64,000 nt of DNA from CAZSLI01 sp964607705 (lineage in GTDB: Bacteria > Actinomycetota > Coriobacteriia > Anaerosomatales > PHET01), in the NCBI GenBank assembly GCA_964607705.1, contig CAZSLI010000009.1:1-64000 (forward strand), read 5' to 3'. How positions within the stretch are numbered: position 1 is the first letter of the stretch; each line of letters begins with the position of its first letter. Made by a program: the position numbers and the translations under genes. Positions 50,160 to 59,034 of this stretch are shown in pieces. The notes under the pieces are model-generated. The model saw only the letters and a program-made list of their open reading frames with translations, was not told where the DNA came from and made no database searches.

Positions 50160-51653
50160 ATGGCCGATCCGGCCCGCGAGATGCTCATCTCGCATGATGC
50201 GAACGAGACACGGGTCGCCTTGCTCGAAGAAGGCGAGCTCGTAGAGCTCTACATCGAACGTCCTAAACGCAGCGTCGTCGGAAACGTCTACTGGGGCAAG
50301 GTCTCGGACGTTCTTCCCGGCATGCAGGCGTCGTTCGTCGATATCGGACTTGAGAAGAACGCCTTCCTCTACGTCGACGAGGTCGTGAATCCCGAGGGCA
50401 TCGAGGCGCCGCGCCGCGAGATATCGCAGCTGCTCAAGCCCGGGCAACAAGTCATGGTGCAGGTGGTCAAGGACCCCATGGGCACCAAGGGCGCCCGCGT
50501 CACCACCGAGATCTCGTTGCCGGGGCGCTTCCTCGTCCTCATGCCCTTCTCGGAATTCGTCGGGGTCTCGCGCAAGTTGCCTGATGAGGAGCGAGACCGG
50601 CTCCACGAGATCGTCGAGAGGCACGTGCCGCCCAAGATGGGCGTGATCGTCCGAACCGTGGCGCAGGGCGTCTCGGAGCGCGACCTGGTGAGTGACCTCG
50701 AGTTCCTGTTGCGGCTCTGGAAGCGGGTCCACCACCTGTCGAGCGAGGCCCTGGCCCCCGAAGTCCTCTACACGGAGATGGACCTCGCGCTGCGCTTCGT
50801 GCGCGACGTCTTCTCGGACGAGTTCCGTCGTCTGACCGTCGACGACAAGCCCACCTACGACAAGATCGTCTCGTTCCTCAAGAAGACGTCGCCCAACCTG
50901 GTGCGCCGCGTGCAGTTCTACAAAGACCGTACGGCGCTCTTCGAGGCATATCGCCTGCAAGACACGATCGACTCGGCGCTCCGGCGCATGGTGCCGCTGC
51001 CGAGCGGCGGCTACCTCACGATCGACAAGACCGAAGCGCTGACGGCCATCGACGTGAACACGGGCAAGTTCGTCGGGCGCAAGAACCTCGAAGAGACGAT
51101 CCTGCGCACCAACCTCGAGGCCGCCGAGGAGGTCGTGCGGCAGCTTCGCCTGCGCGACATCGGCGGCATCATCATCGTCGACTTCATCGACATGGAGGAG
51201 GCAACGAGCAAGCAGATGCTCTCGGGGCAGCTGCAGGCCGCCCTCGACCGCGACCGCACGAAGACGCGCATGAGCGATATCAGCCGCCTCGGCCTCGTCG
51301 AGATCACCCGCAAGAACGTCACCGACGGGCTCTACGGAGTGCTTACCGAGCCGTGTCCCAACTGCGGCGGGGAAGGGCGGGTCGTCTCGCGCCAGACCCG
51401 AAGGATCGCTGTGGAGCGTCGCATGCGTGAGATACTTCGCAACGGCAAGAGCGATGCGTACCTGTTCGGTCTGAACCCGGACACGTTCAGGCTCATCACC
51501 GAGCCGGGGCTCAACGTCGCCGCATCGCTGCGAGCCGAGACCGGCCGACAGGTCACGATCGTCCCCGACGAGGACGCGGGCCCCACGGAGGCGCGTGTGC
51601 TGATCGAAGGACGGACCGGGCTGTTCGGCAAGAGGTCGCCGTTCGGGAGATAG
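50160..51653 (+). CDS. rng: Ribonuclease E/G family endoribonuclease
   Basis: A 497-residue single-strand endoribonuclease for rRNA maturation and mRNA turnover. It has an S1 domain (GNVYWGKVSDVLPGMQASFVDIGLEKNAFLYVDE), the DNase-I-like catalytic core with AIDVNTGKFVG and GGIIIVDFIDM, and the zinc-link cysteines CPNCGG. It ends shortly after the catalytic core, so it is RNase G-like and lacks an RNase E scaffold tail. ATG 50160 follows GGAGGGACC. Confidence 0.95.
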   Translation: MADPAREMLISHDANETRVALLEEGELVELYIERPKRSVVGNVYWGKVSDVLPGMQASFVDIGLEKNAFLYVDEVVNPEGIEAPRREISQLLKPGQQVMVQVVKDPMGTKGARVTTEISLPGRFLVLMPFSEFVGVSRKLPDEERDRLHEIVERHVPPKMGVIVRTVAQGVSERDLVSDLEFLLRLWKRVHHLSSEALAPEVLYTEMDLALRFVRDVFSDEFRRLTVDDKPTYDKIVSFLKKTSPNLVRRVQFYKDRTALFEAYRLQDTIDSALRRMVPLPSGGYLTIDKTEALTAIDVNTGKFVGRKNLEETILRTNLEAAEEVVRQLRLRDIGGIIIVDFIDMEEATSKQMLSGQLQAALDRDRTKTRMSDISRLGLVEITRKNVTDGLYGVLTEPCPNCGGEGRVVSRQTRRIAVERRMREILRNGKSDAYLFGLNPDTFRLITEPGLNVAASLRAETGRQVTIVPDEDAGPTEARVLIEGRTGLFGKRSPFGR

Positions 51654-51707
51654 CGGGAGCCGAATGTGGGTAGATACGCCCGGCTCCGTGTTACCATACG
51701 CAGGTCG

Positions 51708-51747
51708 TTGACGGTGCATCGCGAGGCTGTTAGCATATCTCCTCGCG
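51708..51747 (+). promoter_or_regulatory. rplU-rpmA promoter with inverted repeat
   Basis: TTGACG (51708-51713) and TAGCAT (51731-51736) are spaced by 17 nt. The 7-bp inverted repeat CGCGAGG/CCTCGCG (51720-51726 with 51741-51747) flanks the -10. It could act as an operator or, in the transcript, as a short leader hairpin for autoregulation. Confidence 0.55.
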
Positions 51748-51772
51748 CAATCAAGCGATTGAAAGGTTTCCG

Positions 51773-52186
51773 ATGTACGCAGTCGTTGCTACCGGTGGGA
51801 AGCAGTTGAAGGTCGCCGCAGGCGACGTCGTCGAGGTAGAGAAGCTCGACGCCGCTCCTGGTGAGACGGTCAACTTCAACGTGATCTTCCTGGCCGACGA
51901 GGGTCAGATCACGGTCGATGCCGACGCACTCGCGTCCGCTTCAGTGACCGGTGAAGTGGTCGAGCACTTCAAGGGCGAGAAGGCAGTCATCTTCAAGTTC
52001 AAGAAGCGCAAGGGTTACAAGCGTCTCAAGGGTCACCGGCAGAACCTGACGCGCGTCCGTATCACGGACGTCGTTGCTGCCGAGGCGCCGAAGAAGAAGG
52101 CCGCTCCGCGCAAGAAGGCTGCGGAGAAGGTCGAGGAGCCGGTCGAGGCGCCCGTTGAGGCGACCGAAGCCGCCGAGAACGAGTAG
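51773..52186 (+). CDS. rplU: 50S ribosomal protein L21
   Basis: A 137-residue L21; the family length is near 103. Residues 1-103 are standard (MYAVVATGGKQLKVAAGDVVEVEKL to GHRQNLTRVRITDV). The last about 34 residues form a Lys/Ala/Glu-rich extension not needed for the fold. ATG 51773 follows GAAAGG. It is followed 14 nt later by rpmA. Confidence 0.97.
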   Translation: MYAVVATGGKQLKVAAGDVVEVEKLDAAPGETVNFNVIFLADEGQITVDADALASASVTGEVVEHFKGEKAVIFKFKKRKGYKRLKGHRQNLTRVRITDVVAAEAPKKKAAPRKKAAEKVEEPVEAPVEATEAAENE

Positions 52187-52200
52187 GGCAGGGATCCTCA

Positions 52201-52455
52201 ATGGCTCATAAGAAAGGTCTCGGCTCCACCAAGAACGGTCGCGATTCCAAGGCCAAGCGCCTGGGCGTCAAGCGTTTCGCGGGCGAGAAGGTGAACGCCG
52301 GTACGATCATCGTCCGCCAGCGTGGGACTCACTTCCACCCCGGCGACAACGTCGGCCGTGGCGGCGACGACACGCTGTTCGCGATGGTGCCCGGCACCGT
52401 CGAGTTCACGCGTGGCCTGAAGCGCAAGGTACACATTCGACCGTTCGAGGCCTAA
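52201..52455 (+). CDS. rpmA: 50S ribosomal protein L27
   Basis: An 84-residue L27 beginning MAHKKGLGSTKNGRDS, so it has the mature-type N-terminus without the cleavable Firmicutes leader. The core motif RQRGTHFHPGDNVGRGGDDTLFA is intact. Co-transcribed with rplU. Confidence 0.98.
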   Translation: MAHKKGLGSTKNGRDSKAKRLGVKRFAGEKVNAGTIIVRQRGTHFHPGDNVGRGGDDTLFAMVPGTVEFTRGLKRKVHIRPFEA

Positions 52456-52483
52456 GGCCCGATCGAGCGATAGCGACTTGAGC

Positions 52484-52522
52484 GAGCCCTCCGCCGACAA
52501 ACCCGGCGGGGGGCTCTTCGCA
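52484..52522 (+). terminator. Terminator after rpmA
   Basis: A 13-bp stem with one U-G pair (52484-52496 with 52504-52516) and a 7-nt loop is followed by TTCGCAT. Confidence 0.75.
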
Positions 52523-52592
52523 TATCATGACCGCAGGTGGCGCATCCTTTCGCAGGGGCGCGGCCACGACCGGTCGAAGGAGGTGAGCGTGG

Positions 52593-53957
52593 ATGTTCAT
52601 CGATGAGGTCAAGATCAACGTCAAGGGTGGCGACGGCGGTGCAGGATGCATGTCGTTCCGCCGCGAGGCGCACGTGCCCAAGGGCGGACCCGACGGCGGC
52701 GACGGTGGACGGGGCGGCGACGTGCTGCTCGAGGCAGACCCTGCCCTGTCCTCGCTGATCGACTACCGGTTCAAGCGGCACTTCAAGGCGCCCAAGGGCG
52801 TCCACGGCAAGGGTGCCATCCGTCACGGCGCGCGGGGCTCCAATCTCGTTCTCAAGGTCCCGCTCGGAACCGTCGTTCGTGACTCGGAGACGGGTGCATT
52901 CCTCGGCGATCTGACGCACGCGGGGCAGCGGCTCGTCGTGGCCGAGGGCGGGTATGGCGGCCGGGGCAACCCCCACTTCGTGACGCCGACGCGTCGGGCC
53001 CCGTCATTCGCTGAGCTCGGGGAGCCGGCCCAGGAGCGCTGGATCGACCTCGAGATGAAACTCCTCGCCGACGCGGCGCTCGTCGGCATGCCGAGTGTGG
53101 GCAAGTCGTCGCTCATCGCACGGATGTCCGCAGCGCGTCCCAAGATCGCCGACTACCCGTTCACGACGCTGGCCCCGAACCTCGGCGTCGTGAAGGCGGG
53201 CGAGCGCAGCTTCGTCGTGGCCGACGTCCCGGGGCTCATCGAGGGTGCGAGCGAGGGCAAGGGACTCGGGCACGAATTCCTGCGCCACATCGAGCGCAGC
53301 GCGCTCATCATCCACGTGGTCGACCTCACTGGCAGCTACGAGCAGCGCGACGCCATCGAGGACTTCGACATCATCAACCGCGAGCTGGCGCTTCATGCCC
53401 AAGAACTCGCTCAACGCCCCATGGTCGTCGTGGGTAACAAGGCCGACGTCATCGGCGTCGAAGAGGCCGATGCGCGCCTGCGCGAGCGTGCCGAGGAAGC
53501 TGGCTATCCGTACTTCGCCGTCTCGGCCGTTACGGGCGAGGGCGTGGACGCGATGATCCGGTCCGTGGCCCAGCGTGTCTTCGAGCTGCGCAGCGCAGCG
53601 GCACAGGACACGACCTCGTTCGAGCAGGTCTGGACGCACGACCGCCGACGGATGCGTGAGTACAGCGTGAAGAACCTGGGCGGCGGCGTCTTCCAGGTCG
53701 AGGGCCGTGGCATCGAGCGCATGGTCATCCAGACCGAGTGGGAGAACGAAGAGGCAGTCGCCTTCCTGCAGAAACGCCTAGTCAAGGCTGGTGTGGAGAG
53801 CGCGCTCATCGACGCGGGCGCGCGCGACGGCGACGAGATCCGCATCCTCGGCAGAAGTTTCGAGTTCGACGTGGGGCTGATCGAGGACGACGAGGTCGAG
53901 TACCTTGAAGAGGAACTCGAAGATGATGATGTCGTCGAGGGAGACAGCGAAGAATGA
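52593..53957 (+). CDS. obg: GTPase ObgE/CgtA
   Basis: A 454-residue ribosome-associated GTPase. Glycine-rich Obg domain (GGDGGAGCMSFRREAHVPKGGPDGG), G domain with GMPSVGKSSLIARM, DVPGLIEGASEGKGLGHEFLRH and NKADV, then the OCT domain and a strongly acidic C-terminal tail. ATG 52593 follows AAGGAGGTG. Its end overlaps proB by 4 nt. Confidence 0.97.
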   Translation: MFIDEVKINVKGGDGGAGCMSFRREAHVPKGGPDGGDGGRGGDVLLEADPALSSLIDYRFKRHFKAPKGVHGKGAIRHGARGSNLVLKVPLGTVVRDSETGAFLGDLTHAGQRLVVAEGGYGGRGNPHFVTPTRRAPSFAELGEPAQERWIDLEMKLLADAALVGMPSVGKSSLIARMSAARPKIADYPFTTLAPNLGVVKAGERSFVVADVPGLIEGASEGKGLGHEFLRHIERSALIIHVVDLTGSYEQRDAIEDFDIINRELALHAQELAQRPMVVVGNKADVIGVEEADARLRERAEEAGYPYFAVSAVTGEGVDAMIRSVAQRVFELRSAAAQDTTSFEQVWTHDRRRMREYSVKNLGGGVFQVEGRGIERMVIQTEWENEEAVAFLQKRLVKAGVESALIDAGARDGDEIRILGRSFEFDVGLIEDDEVEYLEEELEDDDVVEGDSEE

Positions 53958-55057
53958 GCGGCAAGCGGGTCGTGGTCAAAGTGGGCTCGTCCACCCTCAC
54001 GGGTGATGATGGGCGCCTCGATCGCGGCTTCGCCTCTGAGCTCGTCAGGCAGCTGTGTGACCTGATCGATGCCGGCGACTGTCCGGTACTCGTCTCGAGC
54101 GGCGCCATCGCCGCCGGAGTCACTCGCTTGGGGCTCAGCGAGCGGCCCAGCGACATGCCGTCGCTCCAGGCCGCGGCGTCCGTGGGCCAGGTGAGCCTCA
54201 TCGAGATGTACGCGATCCTGTTCGGCGAGCGCGAGGTGCCCGTCGGGCAGGTGCTTCTGACCCGCCACGACACCGGGCACCGCGAGTCGTTCCTTCACGC
54301 TCGGGACACCTTCGAGCGCCTCATCTCTCTGGGCGCCGTGCCCATCGTCAACGAGAACGATACGGTGGCGGTCGACGAGATCCGGTTCGGGGACAACGAC
54401 ACGCTTGCGGCTCTGGTCGCGACCATGGTCGGGGCGGACCTCGTTGTGGTCCTCTCGGACATCGATGGCCTGTACGACGCGGACCCGCGGGTCGCCGAGG
54501 AGGCCAAGCTGCTCGCCAATGTGGACGAGCTGACCGAGGACCTCGTGGCAGCAGCAGGCGGTGCCGGTAGCGAGGTGGGCAGCGGGGGCATGGCGACGAA
54601 GGTTGAAGCTGCTCGGGTGCTCATGCGCGCCGGCATACCGATGGTGGTGTGCGACGGGCGGAGAGCCGGCGTCCTTGCCGATGCTGTTGCGGGTGAGGCC
54701 TGCGGCACTCGGTTCACCCCCGGAGAAGAGACGCTGGGCGCGCGCAAGCTCTGGATCGCCCTCGGGCGCAACGCAGCCGGAGAGATCGTGATCGACGACG
54801 GAGCCAAGTCCGCCGTGACCCAGCGCCAATCGTCGCTACTTCCGGCAGGCGTCGTCTCCGTCGGCGGCGAGTTCGAGGCCGGTGATGCGGTAGTATTGGT
54901 TGATCGTTCGGGCGCGGTAGTGGCGCGCGGATTGACCGAGTTCTCCTCGGCAGACCTCGACCTGGTCAAGGGCATGAAGACCCCTGCCATCGCCGAGAAG
55001 CACCCGCACCTGGCGGGCAAGGAAGTCGTGCATAGGGACCGGCTGGCGATCCTGTAA
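53954..55057 (+). CDS. proB: Glutamate 5-kinase
   Basis: First step of proline synthesis, phosphorylating the gamma-carboxyl of glutamate. The 367-residue protein has the kinase domain (VVKVGSSTLTG, SSGAIAAGVTRLG, NENDTVAVDEIRFGDNDTLAALVA) and a C-terminal PUA domain from about residue 275. The ATG overlaps the obg stop (ATGA). proA follows. Confidence 0.97.
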   Translation: MSGKRVVVKVGSSTLTGDDGRLDRGFASELVRQLCDLIDAGDCPVLVSSGAIAAGVTRLGLSERPSDMPSLQAAASVGQVSLIEMYAILFGEREVPVGQVLLTRHDTGHRESFLHARDTFERLISLGAVPIVNENDTVAVDEIRFGDNDTLAALVATMVGADLVVVLSDIDGLYDADPRVAEEAKLLANVDELTEDLVAAAGGAGSEVGSGGMATKVEAARVLMRAGIPMVVCDGRRAGVLADAVAGEACGTRFTPGEETLGARKLWIALGRNAAGEIVIDDGAKSAVTQRQSSLLPAGVVSVGGEFEAGDAVVLVDRSGAVVARGLTEFSSADLDLVKGMKTPAIAEKHPHLAGKEVVHRDRLAIL

Positions 55058-55082
55058 CGCCGGCAAGGGAGGAGCGTCACAG

Positions 55083-56336
55083 ATGTCGCAGGTCCTGCAT
55101 CTTGCAGAGCGAGCTCGCGAGGCGGCTACTCGGCTCGCGATCACATCTACCGGGCAGCGCAATCGCGCCCTGTTGGTCATGGCCCACGCATTGAGCGCGA
55201 AGCAGGACGACCTGCTCGCGGCCAACGCCGCCGATCTGGACGCGGCGCGCGCCAAGGGAACACCCGCAGGTCTGCTCGACCGGCTTGAGCTGACACCGGC
55301 GCGGCTGAAGTCGATGTCCGAGGCGCTGCGAGGCCTGTCGTTGCTTCCAGACCCCATCGGCGAGGTCATCGAGGGTTACACGCTGCCCAACGGCATCGAG
55401 CTCAAGCAGGTCCGTGTTCCGCTGGGCGTGGTCGGCATGATCTACGAAGCGCGCCCGAACGTGACCGCTGATGCAGCGGGCCTGTGCATGAAGACCGGCA
55501 ACGCGGTCATCCTGCGCGGGGGCTCGCTGGCCCACCAGAGCAACCTCGCACTCACGCGGGTGCTTTCCGAGGCAGCCGCTTCTTCGGGGATGCCCGAGGA
55601 CTGCATCCAGTCCATCGAGACGACCGACCATGCCGCTGCCGAGGAGCTCATGGGCCTGCACGGCTACGTCGACGTGCTGATTCCGCGTGGTGGAGCCGGG
55701 CTCATCCGAAGCGTCGTGGAGAACGCGAAGGTCCCGGTGATCGAGACGGGTACGGGCAACTGCCACGTCTACGTCCACGAGGCGGCCGACCTCGATGTCG
55801 CGCGTAGGATCGTCGTCAACGCCAAATGCCAACGGCCGAGCGTGTGCAACGCGGCCGAGTCGCTGCTCGTCGACGAGAGCATCTACGATCGCGCACTTCC
55901 TCCCATGCTCAAGGAGCTCGAGGACAACGGCGTCACCCTCTACGCCGACGAGAAGACCCGGGCTCTCGGTGCGGTCATGCGGATCGAAGCGGCCACCGAC
56001 GAGGACTGGGGCACCGAGTACCACGACCTCAAGATGAGCGTGAAGGTAGTCTCCGCTCTCGACGAGGCGATCCGGCACATCAACCGGTACGGCACCAAGC
56101 ACTCCGAGGCGATCGTCACCCGCGACTACTCGGCGGCCCGGCGCTTCCTGAACGAGGTGGACGCCGCGGCGGTCTACGTCAACGCGTCGACGCGCTTCAC
56201 CGATGGTGGCGAGTTCGGCCTCGGCGCGGAGATAGGTATCTCGACCCAGAAGCTTCATGCACGCGGACCCATGGGCCTCGCCGCGCTGACCTCCACCAAG
56301 TACATGCTGATGGGAGATGGGCAGATCCGCGAGTGA
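55083..56336 (+). CDS. proA: Gamma-glutamyl phosphate reductase
   Basis: Reduces glutamyl-5-phosphate with NADPH. The 417-residue protein is full length, with LKQVRVPLGVVGMIYEARPNVT, the catalytic-cysteine region NAKCQRPSVCNAAESLLV and GEFGLGAEIGISTQKLHARGPMG. ATG 55083 follows AAGGGAGGAG. Its stop overlaps the nadD start. Confidence 0.97.
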   Translation: MSQVLHLAERAREAATRLAITSTGQRNRALLVMAHALSAKQDDLLAANAADLDAARAKGTPAGLLDRLELTPARLKSMSEALRGLSLLPDPIGEVIEGYTLPNGIELKQVRVPLGVVGMIYEARPNVTADAAGLCMKTGNAVILRGGSLAHQSNLALTRVLSEAAASSGMPEDCIQSIETTDHAAAEELMGLHGYVDVLIPRGGAGLIRSVVENAKVPVIETGTGNCHVYVHEAADLDVARRIVVNAKCQRPSVCNAAESLLVDESIYDRALPPMLKELEDNGVTLYADEKTRALGAVMRIEAATDEDWGTEYHDLKMSVKVVSALDEAIRHINRYGTKHSEAIVTRDYSAARRFLNEVDAAAVYVNASTRFTDGGEFGLGAEIGISTQKLHARGPMGLAALTSTKYMLMGDGQIRE

Positions 56337-56950
56337 GAAGCGGCACCCGACTCGGCATCATGGGTGGGACGTTCGATCCCATCCACAACGGGCACCTCGT
56401 CACCGCCGAGGAAGCGCTCGTGCAGTTCAACCTGGACAAGGTCGTCTTCATGCCGACAGGGGAGCCGGCGGCCAAGACGCATCGCCCTGTCACTCCGGCA
56501 GAGCACAGGTACCTGATGGCCGTTCTCGCGACGGCGGCGAACCCGGACTTCGATGTGAGCCGGATCGAGGTCGACCGACCCGGTGTCACGTACACGGTCG
56601 ATACGCTCCGGGCGCTACGCGACCTCTACGGTCCGGCAGCAGAGCTCTTCTTCATCACGGGCGCCGACGCCGTCTGGGAGATCCTCACCTGGAAGGACGC
56701 CGAGGATGTCGCGGAGCTCGCGACGTTCATCGCCGCAACGCGTCCCGGCTACGATCTCGAGGCGGCCAAGCGAGCGCATGAGGAGGCCGTGACGAGATTT
56801 CGTGTCGAGTACATGGAAGTGCCCGCGCTCGCGATCTCGTCGACCGATCTGCGCGAGCGCGTGGTGCAGCGTCGTCCTATCAGATACCTCACGCCCGAGG
56901 CGGTCGCCACCTACATCGCCAAGCACGGGCTTTACCGGGAGCCGTACTGA
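56333..56950 (+). CDS. nadD: Nicotinate-mononucleotide adenylyltransferase
   Basis: Adenylates NaMN in NAD synthesis. The 205-residue protein has the nucleotidyltransferase motif MGGTFDPIHNGHLVTAEEA and the C-terminal ISSTDLRERV. The GTG at 56333 overlaps the proA TGA; a longer upstream open frame lies inside proA and is not real. yqeK follows without a gap. Confidence 0.95.
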   Translation: MRSGTRLGIMGGTFDPIHNGHLVTAEEALVQFNLDKVVFMPTGEPAAKTHRPVTPAEHRYLMAVLATAANPDFDVSRIEVDRPGVTYTVDTLRALRDLYGPAAELFFITGADAVWEILTWKDAEDVAELATFIAATRPGYDLEAAKRAHEEAVTRFRVEYMEVPALAISSTDLRERVVQRRPIRYLTPEAVATYIAKHGLYREPY

Positions 56951-57529
56951 GTGCCGGTCACCTTCGACATGGCAGAAGCCGCCGTCCGCACGCACCTTGG
57001 TGAGGAGGCGTTCGCGCATTCGCGCGCCGTTGCCGATATGGCCGGCCTCATCGCGACCGTCTATGGGCTCGACGTAGCGGCCGCGCGCCTCGCGGGGCTG
57101 CTGCACGACTGGCACCGCGAATTGGGCCCCGCGGAGTTGCTCACGCGCGCTCGTGCCGCCGAACTGCCTGTCACGGATGCCGAGGAAATCGCACCCTATC
57201 TTCTCCATGCACATACAGGCGCGCAGGAGCTTCGCGAGGTGTTTCCCGACCTCGGTCCCGAGGTGCTGGCGGCCATCGAGAACCACACGCTGGGCGACCC
57301 GTTGATGGCGCCGCTCGACAAGGCGGTCTACGTCGCCGATATGATCGAGCCCGGTCGCGACTACCAAGATGTCGACGACTTGCGCGAAGCGGTGGGAACG
57401 GTCGCGCTCGATGACCTGTTCGCCCTGTGCTATCAGCACTCGATCGCTCATCTGGTCGCCACCCGCAAGCGCCTCCATCCGAAGACGATCGACGTCTGGA
57501 ACGCGCTCGTCGCGAGGGCTCGGCAATGA
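56951..57529 (+). CDS. yqeK: YqeK-family HD phosphohydrolase
   Basis: A 192-residue HD-domain protein. H-x-R, the HD pair (LAGLLHDWHREL) and later His/Asp ligands (ENHTLGDP and YVADMIEPGR) are visible. YqeK enzymes are symmetrical Ap4A hydrolases. It starts at GTG directly after the nadD stop, the standard nadD-yqeK-rsfS order. Confidence 0.93.
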   Translation: MPVTFDMAEAAVRTHLGEEAFAHSRAVADMAGLIATVYGLDVAAARLAGLLHDWHRELGPAELLTRARAAELPVTDAEEIAPYLLHAHTGAQELREVFPDLGPEVLAAIENHTLGDPLMAPLDKAVYVADMIEPGRDYQDVDDLREAVGTVALDDLFALCYQHSIAHLVATRKRLHPKTIDVWNALVARARQ

Positions 57530-58644
57530 GCGAGAAGCAGCGACGCTCCAGCACGCCACCGCCTCCCGAGTCCCCGTCGGGCTACCGGTCGACGCGACGT
57601 GGCTCCAAGGCGCTCAAGACCGCCAAGAAGGCCGAGAAGCAGCACAAGGTCGCAACCGCGATGCAGCGGACGACCCGCAGCGTCCGCAACGTCGTGATCG
57701 TGGTGGTCCAGGCTATCGCGGCGGCCGGCTTCGCGCTGCTCGTGCTGCTGCTCGCCGCCATGCTCGTCAACTCGGCCGTCCGCTGGAATGCGCAGCGGCT
57801 CGCTGACAGGCAGAACTCGCCGTCCGAGCGCGAGCGGCGTTCGCGCGAGAACGTCGTCATAGTCGGCGCCAACGGCGAAGACCCCGTCGGCTTTCTGGCG
57901 CTCAGGGTCGACCGCAAAGGCAACCAGGTCTTCGGCATCGCCATCCCCGAGGGGGCCTTCATAGACGTGCCGGGTCAGGGCTTCTCCCGGATCGGCGACG
58001 CATATCCCGCTGGCGCGGACGTCGTCGTATCGGGCATAGCGAACTACCTGTCGGTACCGTTCACGAAGTACGTCGTGGTCCCGGCCAACGTCTACCGGGA
58101 CGCGGTGCGCCGGCAGGTCGTGCGCGGCATCCCCGAAGCGGCGACCTCGAGCAACCTGACCGAGGAGGAGCTGCGGGCGCTCTCATCCGAGATCTCCGCG
58201 GTGCCGCAGAAGAACGTCGCGCTCGTCCCGATGCCGGTGAAGCCCATCAAGCTGGGCAACCAGACCTACTTCGAGCCCCAGAAGGACGAGGTGGCCGACC
58301 TGCTCAAGTCATGGTGGGGTGTCGACCCCGCCAAGGGAGACGAGATAACCCGGGTCGTGGTATACAACGGCGCCGGCGTGCCCGGCATCGCCGGCCAGGC
58401 AGCTCAGCAGCTCATCCGCTCGGGCTACCGCGTCGTGGATACGCAGAACGCTGACCGGTTCGACTACGCCACCACCAAGATCGTGGTCAGGCGCGGGAAC
58501 AAGTCAACTGGTGCGGGGGTCCAGAAGGTCCTCGGCGTCGGAGAAGTCGAGGTCGACCAATCGACCGAGACGGTGACGGATCTGGTCGTCATAATCGGCA
58601 AGGACTACAAGCCGCCGACCGGTGGCGAAACGAAAGGGAACTGA
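57526..58644 (+). CDS. LytR-C-domain envelope protein with degenerate LCP-like region
   Basis: A 372-residue bitopic protein. A basic N-terminus precedes one membrane helix (about residues 57-82). The extracellular part begins with NVVIVGANGEDPVGFLALRVDRKGNQVFGIAIPEGAF, which follows the LCP (LytR-CpsA-Psr) strand pattern but lacks its catalytic Arg and Asp residues. The C-terminal LytR_C domain (VVVYNGAGVPGIAGQAAQQLIRSGY) is clear. It probably binds wall polymers without acting as a ligase. ATG 57526 overlaps the yqeK stop. Confidence 0.82.
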   Translation: MSEKQRRSSTPPPPESPSGYRSTRRGSKALKTAKKAEKQHKVATAMQRTTRSVRNVVIVVVQAIAAAGFALLVLLLAAMLVNSAVRWNAQRLADRQNSPSERERRSRENVVIVGANGEDPVGFLALRVDRKGNQVFGIAIPEGAFIDVPGQGFSRIGDAYPAGADVVVSGIANYLSVPFTKYVVVPANVYRDAVRRQVVRGIPEAATSSNLTEEELRALSSEISAVPQKNVALVPMPVKPIKLGNQTYFEPQKDEVADLLKSWWGVDPAKGDEITRVVVYNGAGVPGIAGQAAQQLIRSGYRVVDTQNADRFDYATTKIVVRRGNKSTGAGVQKVLGVGEVEVDQSTETVTDLVVIIGKDYKPPTGGETKGN

Positions 58645-59034
58645 GTGTCTTCATCCAAGGAAGAAGCACGGCTTGCAGCCGTTGCAGCGAGCGACAAGCT
58701 TGCGACCGACATCATCGCCATCGACGTCGCCGCACTTCTCGTGGTGACCGACTACTTCGTGATCTGCACCGGCAACAGCGCGATTCAAGTGCGCGCGATC
58801 GGTGACGCCGTTGAGGACCGGCTGCGCGAGGAGATGGGTGTCAAACCCATCGGGCGTGAGGGCGCCGAGGAAGGCAAGTGGCTTCTTCTCGACTACGGCG
58901 ACTTCGTGTTCCACGTGTTCCAGCCCGGGGAGCGCGAGTTCTATCGCCTGGAGAAGCTTTGGGGCGACGCTCCTCGGCTACAGTTGCCGGGTGAGGTCAC
59001 CGGTTCGGGCGCGCCGCAGGACCAGGAGTCGTGA
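58645..59034 (+). CDS. rsfS: Ribosomal silencing factor RsfS
   Basis: A 129-residue protein that binds L14 and blocks subunit joining under starvation. It shows DIIAIDVAALLVVTDYFVICTGNSAIQVRAIGDAV and WLLLDYGDFVFHVFQPGEREFYRLEKLWGDAP. GTG 58645 follows the previous TGA directly. Confidence 0.95.
   Translation: MSSSKEEARLAAVAASDKLATDIIAIDVAALLVVTDYFVICTGNSAIQVRAIGDAVEDRLREEMGVKPIGREGAEEGKWLLLDYGDFVFHVFQPGEREFYRLEKLWGDAPRLQLPGEVTGSGAPQDQES

Noticed and set aside
49785..51719. A 644-codon minus-strand open frame opposite rng
   Set aside because: Shadow frame. Its translation is compositionally biased and the sense strand is a clear RNase G gene.
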